In this document: positions 9,055 to 18,338 of the stretch, in pieces
Layout: each line of letters begins with the position of its first letter
Numbering within the stretch: the first letter of the stretch is position 1
Assembly: GCA_963742205.1 (NCBI GenBank)
Contig: CAVUKZ010000012.1
Span: 434,001 to 498,000, forward strand
DNA from: WHSW01 sp963742205
GTDB taxonomy: Bacteria > Actinomycetota > Thermoleophilia > Solirubrobacterales > 70-9
Direction: 5' to 3'
DNA: 64,000 nt
Translations under genes and position numbers: made by a program
The notes under the pieces: generated by a model
The model's database searches: none
What the model saw: only the letters and a program-made list of their open reading frames with translations
Told to the model about the DNA's origin: nothing

Positions 9055-10707
9055 TTGTCTAAGAACCTGGTTGAGCTCGTACGACGCCATCACGGCGAGT
9101 CCGCGCCGACGGCGCTCGAGGTCCTAAAGGAAGCGGTTGAGCGCAACGGTGAGGTCACCGACGAGGACCGCCGCGAGGCGGCGCGGCGCTCCGGGCTCCC
9201 CGAGGCGACGGTGTACGGCGTCTCGACCTTCTACGACGATCTGCTCCAGCCGCGCGGCGCGCGTCACATCCGCGTGTGCACCGGGACCGCCTGCTTCGCC
9301 GCCACCGGCGACGAGCACGTCGACCGGATCCGCGAGGGGCTCGGGCTCGAGCTCGGCGAGCGCAGCGACGACGGATCGGTCTCGCTCGCCGAGACCGTCT
9401 GCCTCGGCTTCTGCCACGCCTCGCCCGCGGTCCGCGACGGCGACCTGATCGACGCCGGGCCCGGGGTCGTGGAGCGCGTCCTCGCCGGCGAGTGCGCGCA
9501 GGCGGCGGAGCCGGAATGGCGGTCGGTGCTCGACGAGCCGGTGCTGACCCAGCCGGGGAACTGGTCCGGCCTGCGCCGGGCGCTGGAGGAGCTCACGCCC
9601 GAGGAGCTGCTCGAAGAGGTCAAGGAGGCCGACGTTCGCGGGCGCGGCGGCGCGGGCTTCCCCGCCGGCCAGAAGTGGGCGTTCGCGCGCGCCGCCGAGG
9701 GGGACGAGAAGTTCATCGTCGCGAACGGCGACGAGGGCGACCCCGGCTCGTACATCGACAAGTACCTGATGGAGCGCAGTCCGGAGCTCCTGCTCGAGGG
9801 CCTGGCGCTCGCCGGCTACGCGGTCGGCGCCGCGCACGGCTTTGTGCTCACCCGCTCTGAATACCCGCTCTCCAAGCCCGTGCTCGAGGCCGCCGCGAGC
9901 CGGGCTCGCGAGGAGGGCTGGCTGGGCACGGGCATCGCCGGCACCGACTTCGACTTCGACGTGACGGTGATCGAGGGGGCGGGCTCCTACGTGGTCGGCG
10001 AGGAGACGGCGCTCCTCGCCTGCCTGCAGGGGCTGCGCGGCACGGTCTCGGCCCGGCCGCCGTTCCCGGCCCAGCGCGGCCTCTACGGGCGGCCGACCGT
10101 GGTCAACAACGTCGAGACGCTCTGCAACATGCCGTTCGTGGCCGGCTCGGGAGCCGCCGCGTACCGTGCGATCAGCCCGGGGGCGACGCCCGGCTCCAAG
10201 CTGATCTGTTTCAACGAGCGCTTCGCGAGCCCTGGGGTCTACGAGGTGCCGTTTGGCATCCCGGTCGCGGAGCTGTGCGAGGAGCTCGGCGGCGGGCTCC
10301 GGGACGGACGGACGATCAAGGCGCTGCAGATCGGCGGCCCGCTCGGCGGGATCCTGCCCGCGAGCCTGCTCGACACCCCGTTCGACTTCGACCCTCTGGC
10401 CAAGCAGGGCTGCATGCTCGGACACGGGGGCATCCTCGCCTTCGACGACCGGACCGACATGCGCGAAGTCGCCCGCCACCTGCTGCATTTCGGCGCCCAC
10501 GAGAGCTGCGGCAAGTGCTTTCCGTGCCGGATCGGTCTCGCCCGTGCCCACGACATGTTCGCCGCCGACCAGCCGGTGGACCGCGACCGGCTCGAGGACC
10601 TGTTGGAGGCGTTGGAGGTCGGTAGCCTCTGTGCACACGGAGGAGGCATGCCAGCGCCCATCCGCAGTTTGCTGAAGCACTATCCCGAGGAGCTCCGCCT
10701 CGCATGA
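9055..10707 (+). CDS. Formate dehydrogenase gamma-beta fusion (NuoE-NuoF-like subunit)
   Basis: About 550 residues. Residues 1-150 are a NuoE/FdsG-type thioredoxin-like [2Fe-2S] domain with cysteines in VCTGTACF and ETVCLGFCHASP. The rest is a NuoF/FdsB-type flavoprotein: FMN/NADH motifs VRGRGGAGFPAGQKW and NGDEGDPGSYID, and a C-terminal [4Fe-4S] site ESCGKCFPCRIG with a last cysteine in GSLCAHGGG. This diaphorase module passes electrons from the molybdenum subunit to NAD+. The TTG start at 9055 follows a GGCGGGA; an out-of-frame ATG at 9033 would be the start if one base were wrong. The gene overlaps the next one by four bases (ATGA). The fusion of two normally separate subunits is unusual but known in some NAD-linked dehydrogenases. 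Confidence 0.86.
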   Translation: MSKNLVELVRRHHGESAPTALEVLKEAVERNGEVTDEDRREAARRSGLPEATVYGVSTFYDDLLQPRGARHIRVCTGTACFAATGDEHVDRIREGLGLELGERSDDGSVSLAETVCLGFCHASPAVRDGDLIDAGPGVVERVLAGECAQAAEPEWRSVLDEPVLTQPGNWSGLRRALEELTPEELLEEVKEADVRGRGGAGFPAGQKWAFARAAEGDEKFIVANGDEGDPGSYIDKYLMERSPELLLEGLALAGYAVGAAHGFVLTRSEYPLSKPVLEAAASRAREEGWLGTGIAGTDFDFDVTVIEGAGSYVVGEETALLACLQGLRGTVSARPPFPAQRGLYGRPTVVNNVETLCNMPFVAGSGAAAYRAISPGATPGSKLICFNERFASPGVYEVPFGIPVAELCEELGGGLRDGRTIKALQIGGPLGGILPASLLDTPFDFDPLAKQGCMLGHGGILAFDDRTDMREVARHLLHFGAHESCGKCFPCRIGLARAHDMFAADQPVDRDRLEDLLEALEVGSLCAHGGGMPAPIRSLLKHYPEELRLA

Positions 10708-11364
10708 GTACTCGCGTCCGCGTCGACGGGGTGGAGGTCGAGGTTCCGGCCGGCGCCACCGTGCTCGACGCGGCGAAGGCCGCTGGGCGGTGGGTGCCGA
10801 CGCTGTGCTTCGACGAGCGCCAGGACCCGTTTGGCGCCTGCAGGGTCTGCCTGGTCGGGTCCTCGCAGGCGAGCGCTGACGAGGACGCCCGGGCCGTGAT
10901 CCCGGCCTGCACCACCCCCTGCAACGACGGACATGGAGATCCACACCGAGGATCCGCGCGCCCGCCGGGTCGCGACCGCCGTCGTCGAGCTGGTCCTCTC
11001 GGAGCTTCACGCGCCGCCGCCGGCCGAGAGCGAGCTCGCCGAGATCTCGGCTCGGCTCGAGGTCGGCGAGCCGCGGTGGCCGGGCGAGGTCCACCCGCCT
11101 GAGCCCGTCGACGACCGCCACCCGTACCTGGCCTTCCGGCGTGACCTGTGCATCTCTTGTGGTCGCTGCGTCCGCGCCTGCGACGAGGTTCAGGGGACCT
11201 TCGCTCTGGCCGCGACCGGCAGGGGCTTCGAGGCGAACATCGCCGCGGGGCTCGACCAGGGCTTCCGCGAATCGGCGTGCGTCTCGTGTGGCGCCTGCGC
11301 CGACACCTGTCCCACCGAAGCGATCACCGAGCCCGGGTTGATCGCGCTCAGCCTGGGAGGATGA
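10704..11364 (+). CDS. Formate dehydrogenase Fe-S protein (NuoG/FdhA N-terminal domain), frameshifted
   Basis: About 219 residues once a one-base break near 10931 is repaired. The N-terminal plant-type [2Fe-2S] ferredoxin domain has cysteines in TLCFDERQDPFGACRVCLVG and PACTTPC. The C-terminal part holds two [4Fe-4S] motifs, CISCGRCVRACDE and CVSCGACADTCP. In most NAD-linked formate dehydrogenases these domains are fused to the front of the molybdopterin subunit; here a stop and a new ATG six bases later separate them. It would relay electrons from the catalytic subunit to the gamma-beta protein. Overlaps the preceding gene by four bases. Confidence 0.82.
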
Positions 11365-11370
11365 GATGCG

Positions 11371-13461
11371 ATGAACGAGCTTTATGACTCAGAGGTGACC
11401 ACCACGTGCGGATATTGCGGGGTCGGCTGCCGCCTCGAGACCCACGTCGCCGACGGCAAGGTCGTCTCGATCAGCCCGGCGCTCGACGGACCCGCGAACG
11501 AGGGCCACACCTGCCTCAAGGGCCGGTTCGCCCACCAGTTCTCGAAGCGGCGCGATCGCCTGACGACGCCCCTGATCCGGGAGGCCGACGGCTTGCGCCC
11601 CGCGACCTGGGATGAGGCGATCGGGCGGATCGCATCGGAGCTGGGGCGGATCAAGGCCGACCACGGGCCCAACGCGATCGCCGGGCTCGCCTCCTCGCGG
11701 GCCACGAACGAGGACTGCTACGCGATGTCCCGTCTGATGCGCGCCGCGGTGGGGACCAACAACATCGACAACTGCTCGCGCGTGTGTCACTCACCCACCT
11801 CGTTCGCGATGCGCAAGTCGCTGGGGCTGTCGGGCGCGACGGGCTCGTTCACCGACTTCGACCACGCCGACGCGACCGTGATCATCGGCGCCAACCCCAC
11901 CGAGGGCCACCCCGTCGTCGGCGCGCGGATCAAGCAGGCGGTGCTGCGCGGGATGCGGCTGGTGACGATCGATCCGCGGCGGATCGAGCTCTCCGAGTAC
12001 GGGACGCTGCACCTCGCGCCGCGCCCGGGGACCAACGCCGCCGTGATGCTCGGCCTGGCCCATGTGGTCGAGCGCGACGGCTTTTTGGATCACGGGTTCA
12101 TCGACGCCCGCACCGAGGGCTTCGACGAGTTCCGCGAGCTGCTCGCCTCCTATCCGCCGCCGGTAGTCGAGGAGATCAGCGGCGTCCCCGCGGCGGACCT
12201 CGAGGCCGCGGCGCACATCTACGCCGAGGCGCCGAACGCGTGCTTCTCCTGGGGCCTCGGCGTCACCGAGCACAAGTACGGCTCGGAGGTCGTGCAGCTG
12301 ATCTGCAACGTGGCGCTGATGACCGGCAAGATCGGTCGCCGCGGCTCGGCGCTGATGCCGCTGCGGGGCCAGAACAACGTTCAGGGCTCCTCCGACATGG
12401 GCGCCCTGCCGGACACGTACACGGCGTACCGCCCGGTCGGCGACGAGGACGTCGCGCGGAGCTTCGAGGAGGTCTACGGCGTCTCGGTCCCGCGGGAGAA
12501 GGGCTACAAGGTCCCGGAGATGTTCGACGCCGCGGTCGCCGGCGACCTGAAGGCGATGTACATCTTCGGCGAGGACGTCGCCCAGACCGACCCCGACACC
12601 GCGCACGTCGTGAGGGCGCTCGAGTCGCTGGAGTTCTGTGTCTGCCAGGACATCTTCGAGACCGAGACGACCAACTACGCCGACGTGATCCTGCCCGCCT
12701 CGTCGTTCCTCGAGAAGCGGGGGACGTTCACCAACGCGGAGCGCCGGATTCAGCTCGTCGAGCCCGCGATCGACCCCCCGGGCGAGGCGAAGACGGACTT
12801 CGAGATCATCGCCGAGGTGTCGCGGGCGCTCGGCCACGAGACCGGCTGGGACGGCCCGGAGGACGCGATGCGCGAGATCGCGGCGCTCACGCCGCACTTC
12901 GCCGGGGTGACCTACGAGCGCCTCGGCCGCAAGGGCCTCCAGTGGCCGGTGAACGCCGACGGCACCGACGCGGCGATCCTCTACGAGCGCGAGTTCGACC
13001 TGCCCGGCGGCAAGGCGCAGTTCGCCGCCCTTCCGTTCCAGGTTCCCGGCGATCAGGTGGACGACGACTTCCCCCTGATGTTGGTCACGGGCCGCCGGCT
13101 CGAGCACTACAACGCCGGGACGATGACGCGGCGCACGGGCAACGTCGAGCTCGCCGACCGGGACCACCTGGAGATCCACCCCGACGATGCCGAGCGCCTC
13201 TGGATCGGTGACGGCGACCGGGTCTCCCTGCGCAGCCGGATGGGCCGGGTCGAGATCACCGCGCAGGTCACCGAGAAGATCAAGGCCGGCCACGTCTTCG
13301 CGACGTTCCACTTCCCGGAGACGAAGACGAACCTGCTCGTCGGCTCGTCGAGCGACGTCAACACCTCGTGCCCGGAGTACAAGGTGATCGCCGTCGACGT
13401 CCGCCCGGTCGCCGAGGAGCCCTCGATGTCGCCGGCGCTGAGCGGGGCCGGCAGCGCCTGA
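11371..13461 (+). CDS. fdhA: Formate dehydrogenase catalytic subunit (molybdopterin, Cys type)
   Basis: 696 residues. The N-terminal [4Fe-4S] cysteines are in CGYCGVGC (residues 13, 16, 20) and C48. The active-site segment NCSRVCHSPTSFA carries Cys139 as the probable Mo/W ligand, so this is a cysteine rather than selenocysteine enzyme, followed by the His that assists catalysis. Further molybdopterin motifs are GANPTEGHPV, GVTEHKYGSE, PLRGQNNVQGSSDMG and a C-terminal cofactor-closing domain VTGRRLEHYNAGTMTRRT. Oxidises formate to CO2 in the cytoplasm with NAD+ as final acceptor through the upstream subunits. The next gene, fdhD, supports formate as the substrate. RBS GGGAGGA precedes the ATG. 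Confidence 0.9.
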   Translation: MNELYDSEVTTTCGYCGVGCRLETHVADGKVVSISPALDGPANEGHTCLKGRFAHQFSKRRDRLTTPLIREADGLRPATWDEAIGRIASELGRIKADHGPNAIAGLASSRATNEDCYAMSRLMRAAVGTNNIDNCSRVCHSPTSFAMRKSLGLSGATGSFTDFDHADATVIIGANPTEGHPVVGARIKQAVLRGMRLVTIDPRRIELSEYGTLHLAPRPGTNAAVMLGLAHVVERDGFLDHGFIDARTEGFDEFRELLASYPPPVVEEISGVPAADLEAAAHIYAEAPNACFSWGLGVTEHKYGSEVVQLICNVALMTGKIGRRGSALMPLRGQNNVQGSSDMGALPDTYTAYRPVGDEDVARSFEEVYGVSVPREKGYKVPEMFDAAVAGDLKAMYIFGEDVAQTDPDTAHVVRALESLEFCVCQDIFETETTNYADVILPASSFLEKRGTFTNAERRIQLVEPAIDPPGEAKTDFEIIAEVSRALGHETGWDGPEDAMREIAALTPHFAGVTYERLGRKGLQWPVNADGTDAAILYEREFDLPGGKAQFAALPFQVPGDQVDDDFPLMLVTGRRLEHYNAGTMTRRTGNVELADRDHLEIHPDDAERLWIGDGDRVSLRSRMGRVEITAQVTEKIKAGHVFATFHFPETKTNLLVGSSSDVNTSCPEYKVIAVDVRPVAEEPSMSPALSGAGSA

Positions 13462-13462
13462 G

Positions 13463-14236
13463 GTGAGCCAGGCGCAGGACCCGGCGACCACCCGCATGGT
13501 CGCGAGCGTGGTCCGCGACGGCGAACGCGACGAGCTGGCCGTCGAGGAGCCGCTCGAGATCCGCGTGGACGGGGAGGCGCTCTCGGTGACGATGCGAACC
13601 CCGGGCAACGACGAGGAGCTCGCGATCGGGTTCCTGGTCGGCGAGGGCCTGATCCGGGCGCCGCACGCGGTCGGGCTCACGGACGACCTCGCGGCGAACG
13701 TGATCGAGGTCGAGGGGCCGCTGCTCCGCGATCCCGGGGAGCGGCGCTTCTACACCTCCTCGTCGTGCGGTGTGTGCGGCAAGGGCGCGCTCGAGGAGGT
13801 CGCGGTGCACGCGCCCCCGGTGCAGGGCGGGCCGACGGTGGCCCGGTCGCTGCTCGCGGCCCTGCCGGACCGGTTGCGACAGCCCACCTTCGCCCGGACC
13901 GGGGGCCTGCACGCGACCGGCCTGTTCGACTCCGAGGGCGAGCTCCTGATCGTGCGCGAGGACGTCGGGCGCCACAACGCGATGGACAAGGTCGTCGGCC
14001 GGGCCGCGTTCGACGGGCTCCTCCCGCTGGCCGACCGGATCCTCTGCGTCAGCGGCCGCCTGTCATTCGAGCTCGTGCAGAAGGCCGCCGTCGCCGGCGC
14101 CCCGATCATGGTCGCCGTGGGCGCCCCGTCCTCCCTCGCGGTGGAGCTGGCGATCGACCGCAACATCACGCTGCTGGGGTTCGCCCGCGGCGGGAGCGCG
14201 AACGTCTACACGGGCGCCGAGCGGGTCACCGGCTAG
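13463..14236 (+). CDS. fdhD: FdhD sulfurtransferase for formate dehydrogenase
   Basis: 257 residues from a GTG one base after the fdhA stop. The persulfide-carrying loop SSSCGVCGKG has Cys102 and Cys105. Other family features are EEPLEIRVDGE, TPGNDEELAIGFLVGEGLI and the conserved VREDVGRHNAMDKVVG segment. FdhD passes sulfur from a cysteine desulfurase to the molybdenum cofactor and is required for formate dehydrogenase activity. Its position as last gene of the unit fixes the function of the whole operon. Confidence 0.93.
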   Translation: MSQAQDPATTRMVASVVRDGERDELAVEEPLEIRVDGEALSVTMRTPGNDEELAIGFLVGEGLIRAPHAVGLTDDLAANVIEVEGPLLRDPGERRFYTSSSCGVCGKGALEEVAVHAPPVQGGPTVARSLLAALPDRLRQPTFARTGGLHATGLFDSEGELLIVREDVGRHNAMDKVVGRAAFDGLLPLADRILCVSGRLSFELVQKAAVAGAPIMVAVGAPSSLAVELAIDRNITLLGFARGGSANVYTGAERVTG

Positions 14237-14270
14237 CGGGCGCTCCGAGCCCGGGCGCACCAAGCGCGGT

Positions 14271-14540
14271 CTACTCTCGGGGCGGGTACCTGCCGTCCGC
14301 GGCGATCGCCCAGTTGATGGCCGTGTAGGGGATCAGCTCGGCGTCCTCGCTCTTGCGGCCGCTGAGGCCACCGGGACCCTGGTCGGGGTCGCGCCCGTCC
14401 GCCCCGGCGAGCACGCGACCGCGCAGATCGGGAAGCACGAAGGTTCGGCTACCGTTGCCGCCGAAGTTAGTGCCGAGCAGCGAGAACAGGGCCGTGTACT
14501 TCGGAAAGATCAGAAGCTCGGTGGTTCCCGCGCGGTCCAC
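14271..14540 (-). CDS. Short phage tail-collar domain protein
   Basis: 89 residues. The segment TALFSLLGTNFGGNGSRTFVLPDLRGR matches the core of the phage tail-collar / microcystin-dependent-protein family, whose members are usually 150-200 residues. The usual N-terminal part (a GWALCNG-type segment) is absent and the protein ends soon after a SEDAELIPYTAINWAIA strand. No phage genes lie nearby. It could be a small free-standing member or a decayed remnant. Confidence 0.6.
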   Translation of the reverse strand: MDRAGTTELLIFPKYTALFSLLGTNFGGNGSRTFVLPDLRGRVLAGADGRDPDQGPGGLSGRKSEDAELIPYTAINWAIAADGRYPPRE

Positions 14541-14587
14541 GCGGCCGACCCTACCATCGGCTCTGACCCGGCTAGGCTCGCCGACGG

Positions 14588-15281
14588 ATGTCCGAAACCC
14601 ACTCGGTCAAGCGACACCTGGACGTGGAGGCCGACGCCTACGACGTCCAGATTCGTCGCTTCATCCCGCACTACGACGACATGCTCGCCACCGGGGTCGA
14701 GCTGCTCGGCTCCCTGTCTGGCCCCGAACCGCGTGTGGTCGATCTCGGCGGTGGCACCGGGGCCCTCGCGGCCGCCGTCCTCAAGGGCCTGCCGCGGGCT
14801 CGCGTCACGGTGCTCGACGTCGACCCGGAGATGCTCGCCGTCGCGAGCGTGCGCCTGGCGGCCTTCGGCGACCGCGTGGACTTTCGGGAGGCCAGCTTCC
14901 TCGACCCGCTTCCGCGAGGCCGACGCGGTGGTCGCCTCGCTCGCGCTCCACCACGTCCACGACCTCGACCGCAAGACAAATCTCTACCGGGAGATTCTGA
15001 GCGCCCTGACGCCGGACGGCGCGTTCCTCAACCTCGACGCCGCGGTCAGCGATGACCCTCGGGTCAACCGGCTGATCTTCGATCGCTGGGCGGCCCACCT
15101 GGGGGAGCACGGCATCCCGGACGCCGAGGCCCGCGCACATTTCGCCGCCTGGGCCGAGGAGGACCGCTACTTCCCCCTCGACGCGGAGCTCGCCGCCCTG
15201 CGCCGGGCCGGCTTCGCCGAGGTCGAATGCTTCTGGCGCCGGGGGATCAGCGCCATCTGTTGCGGGCTGCGCGTGGCGTAG
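14588..15281 (+). CDS. Class I SAM-dependent methyltransferase, frameshifted
   Basis: About 230 residues after repair of one extra base near 14923. SAM motif I is VVDLGGGTGALA, followed by the acidic ribose-binding strand VTVLDVDPEML and motif IV ADAVVASLALHHVHDLD. The C-terminal substrate part contains a FDRWAAHLGEHG helix region. Product unknown; small-molecule methyltransferases of this size are common. It stands alone between the tail-collar ORF and a GFA protein. Confidence 0.75.
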
Positions 15282-15290
15282 GGCGGTGCG

Positions 15291-15717
15291 CTACTGCGGC
15301 CCGCGATCGAGGTGCGTGGCGCCCTCGAAATGCGGCGACCAGGGCTGCGCCGAGGTCGTCCAGGCTTCCACGGACGGCTGCAGCCATGCGGCGTCGTCGA
15401 GCGAACCGGCCTTGATGAAGGCCACGTCCGGGAGCACCGCCGTGACGCTGTAGAGCGGCGAGCCGCAGTTCGAACAGAAGTAGCGCTGCGTCTCGCCCCC
15501 GTGATCCTCGCCGGTCGTCGAGAAGGAGGCGAGCGTGGCGCCCTCGACGTGCGAGTGCCGGCCGCGGCACCGCCACGATCACCGAGAACGGGTTGCCCGT
15601 CTGGCGCTGGCAGTCCGTGCAATGGCAGACGGCCTCGACCACCGGCTCGGTGTCGGCGCTGTAGGTGACGCCGCCGCACAGGCAGCGCCCCGTGATCGGT
15701 TTCGGAGCTGCGGTCAT
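15291..15717 (-). CDS. GFA family zinc protein (glutathione-dependent formaldehyde-activating-like), frameshifted
   Basis: About 141 residues after repair of one base near 15552. Zinc-binding cysteines typical of the fold: GRCLCGGVTY, VCHCTDCQRQTG, and YFCSNCGSPLYS. The family includes S-(hydroxymethyl)glutathione synthase-like proteins, but most members have no proven activity and actinobacteria usually lack glutathione, so the biochemical role is open. Convergent with the methyltransferase gene. Stop TAG at 15291-15293. Confidence 0.75.
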
Positions 15718-15835
15718 GTGGTCCGCGATCCTACCCCGGCGAGCTCACACCGGATTCTTACCCGCGGCTGTCCCTTTTCGCGCTTTCCATTCGTCTAATA
15801 ATCGATCGATACGGATTGGGACGAAAGGAGCCGCC

Positions 15836-17224
15836 ATGACATCAACCACAGAAGCGACCGGCAAGAGCGTGATCGACGATCTTCGAGCGCAGCTCACCGG
15901 TGAGCGTGATCACCGCCGATGATCCCTCGTACGACGAGGCTCGACAGGTCGTGTTCAAGGGGATCGACAAGCGGCCGCTTGCGGTCGCGCGGGTTGCCGG
16001 GTCCGACGATGTCGCGGCGGCGGTCGACGCGGCGCGCGACGGCGGCCTCGAGCTCGCCGTCCGCAGCGGCGGCCACAGCCGCCCCGGGTACGGGACCGTC
16101 GACGGCGGTCTGGTGATCGACCTGTCCGAGATGGACGGCGTCGAGATCGATGCGGACGGCGAAGCCGCCTGGGTCCAGACCGGTGCGAAGGCGGGCAAGT
16201 ACACGGTCGCCACCGGTGAGCGGGGACGCGCGACCGGACTCGGCGACACCGGATCGGTCGGCATCGGCGGGATCACGCTGGCGGGTGGGATCGGGTTCCT
16301 GGCTCGGAAGACCGGCCTGACGATCGACAACCTGCTCGCCGCCGAGGTGGTGACCGCCGACGGCCAGGTCGTCCAGGCGAGCGAGGACTCGGAGCCCGAC
16401 CTGTTCTGGGCGATCCGCGGCGGCGAGAGCAACTTCGGCGTCGCCACCCGGCTTCGGTTGCGCCTGGCGCCGGTGTCGGAGATCGTCGGCGGCATGCTGA
16501 TCCTGCCCGCGTCGCCGCAGGTGATCACGGGCTTCCTCGAGGCAGCGCAGGAGGCGCCCGACGAGCTCTCGACGATCGCGGCCGTGATGATCGCCCCGCC
16601 GCTTCCCTTCGTTCCCGAGGAGGCGCACGGAAAGCCGGTGCTGTTGGTCCAGCTCGCCTACGTCGGACCTGTCGACCGCGGCGAGCAGGTGATCGCCCCC
16701 TTCCGGGCGCTCGCCGAGCCGCTCGCCGACATGGTGCGGCCGATGCGCTATCCGGAGCTCTATCAGGGCCCCGAGCCGGAGGTCCGCTTACGCGGCCGGC
16801 GCCAACTTCTTCGCCGACTCGCTCGACGCCGCGGCGGCCGAGGCGATCCTCGAGCAGCTGCCCAAGTCGACGGCGCCGATGCGGGCCGTCCAGCTGCGGG
16901 TGCTCGGGGGCGCGCTGGCGCGAGTCCCGAACGACGCCACCGCGTTCGCGCATCGCGATCGCGAGCTGTTCGTGAACATCGCGGCGATGTACATGGACGG
17001 CGGCGAGCAGGACGCCCATGACGCCTGGGTCGACGACACCGCTGAACGCCCTGGGTAGGAACGGGGCCGGCGGCTACGTGGGCTTCCTCGGCGAGGAGGA
17101 CGAGGCGACGATCCGCGCGGCGTACCCAGGCGCGACCTGGGACCGGCTGCGCGAGCTAAAGCGCCGCTACGACCCGGACAACCTGTTCCACCTCAACCAC
17201 AACATCCCGCCCGCGCGCATGTAG
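15836..17224 (+). CDS. FAD-linked oxidase (PCMH/BBE family), frameshifted
   Basis: About 460 residues over three breaks (near 15900, 16793 and 17033), each repaired by removing one base. An AAAGGAG ribosome site precedes the ATG. The PCMH-type FAD domain has the histidine for covalent FAD in VRSGGHSRPGYG; the second site reads GSVGIGGITLAGGIG and lacks the cysteine found in bicovalent enzymes, so single covalent linkage is expected. The C-terminal BBE motif is YDPDNLFHLNHNIPP. Such enzymes oxidise carbohydrates, alkaloids or phenolics with O2. The substrate cannot be told. Confidence 0.82.
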
Positions 17225-17293
17225 CCGCGCAACCGAATTCCGTCAGGCCGCAGCTCGAGGCCGAGTCCGAGCGCCTGACCGGCGGCAGTTTGG

Positions 17294-17686
17294 TCAGTCC
17301 AGCCCGAGTACGCGTGCGGTCGCCTGGCTGTCCTGGAACGACTCGAACCTCACCGCCCGGCCGTCGCGGAGCGTCCATACCTGGGCCACCCGCGAGGCGG
17401 CCTCGCGATCGTCCTTGCGGATCGTGACCCGCCCGAGCATGACAACCGTGTCCCCTCCGTCGACCCATTCCTGGGGCTCGAGCTCGAAGCTGTCGTAGGT
17501 CGCCGGAATCTGGGCGAAGACCTCGTCGACGACCGCCTGGGCCCCGTGGTGGGCGCCGCCGTAGGGCAGGCCCTCGATGTCGCCCTCGATCCACTCGATG
17601 TCGGGATCCAGCGCCGCAACCACGCCCTCGATGTCGCCTCGGCCGAATGCCTCGTAGGCGTTCTGGACCATTGCGAGATTCGACAT
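17294..17686 (-). CDS. SnoaL/NTF2-like protein
   Basis: 130 residues, ATG at 17686 preceded by a strong AGGAGGAG site. Start MSNLAMVQNAYEAFGRGDIEGV, then ALDPDIEWIEGD and a C-terminal RVAQVWTLRDGRAVRFESFQD sheet are typical of the SnoaL-like NTF2 fold. Members are cyclases, isomerases or stress-related proteins with no common activity. Divergent from the YCII-like gene, 48 bases apart. Confidence 0.8.
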   Translation of the reverse strand: MSNLAMVQNAYEAFGRGDIEGVVAALDPDIEWIEGDIEGLPYGGAHHGAQAVVDEVFAQIPATYDSFELEPQEWVDGGDTVVMLGRVTIRKDDREAASRVAQVWTLRDGRAVRFESFQDSQATARVLGLD

Positions 17687-17734
17687 GCACTCCTCCTGAT
17701 CGACGCGGGCGCGGGATCGTATAGGGGCTAAGAC

Positions 17735-18338
17735 ATGGAGTACTTCTTCTATTGCCGCGCTCGACCGGACGCAGGGGAGCTGTGGTCGCAGCTCACCGAG
17801 GCCCATTGGTCGTTCATGGATCGCTACGCCGACGCGATGGTCGCGCGCGGGCCGACCCTGACGGCGGATCGAGCGAGTGCGACCGGGAGCATGCACATCG
17901 TCGACCTCCCCGACGCCGCGGCGGCACGGGTGTTCGCCTACGAGGAACCCTGCTACGTCGCCGGGGTCTACTCCGAGGTCATGGTGCGGCGCTGGCGCAG
18001 CGTCCTGGGACGCACGATGTGGGAGTTCGAGGGCGACCCGGATGCCAACCCACGCTTTCTCGTCATCGGCCACGGCAGCCCGGGCGCGAACGCTGCCGAG
18101 CCCTCCATCGAGAAGGCTCAACGCGAGTATTTCGCCGAGGGCGGCTACGACGAGCGCATGATCGCCCGCGGTCCGCTCCTCTCCGATGACGGTCGGGACT
18201 GGGTCGGCGACGCCATGCTCCTCGAGCTGCCCCGATCGCGCTGCGGTCGAGGAGATGCTCGCGTCGGCGCCGATTGCCACGGCCGGGCTATACGCCGACG
18301 TCGAGATCCACGACTGGGAGTTCGGCGGGCGTCGTTAG
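17735..18338 (+). CDS. Tandem YCII-like domain protein, frameshifted
   Basis: About 200 residues after removing one C near 18231. Two half-similar ferredoxin-like units are seen, each with an RGPTLT or RGPLLSDDG motif, a D.PDAAAARVF / LPDRAAVEEML helix and a C-terminal W.FEG / WEFGGRR strand. YCII-related proteins are small, often with a His/Asp active site and uncertain function. The second repeat ends EIHDWEFGGRR at the repaired stop. Confidence 0.7.

Noticed and set aside
10931..11364. Programmed frameshift in the Fe-S protein
   Set aside because: No slippery heptamer or downstream hairpin is visible, and the same kind of +1 change occurs in 17 unrelated genes.
11791..13680. Long minus-strand frame across fdhA
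   Set aside because: Shadow of the formate dehydrogenase gene; high GC keeps stops rare in other frames.
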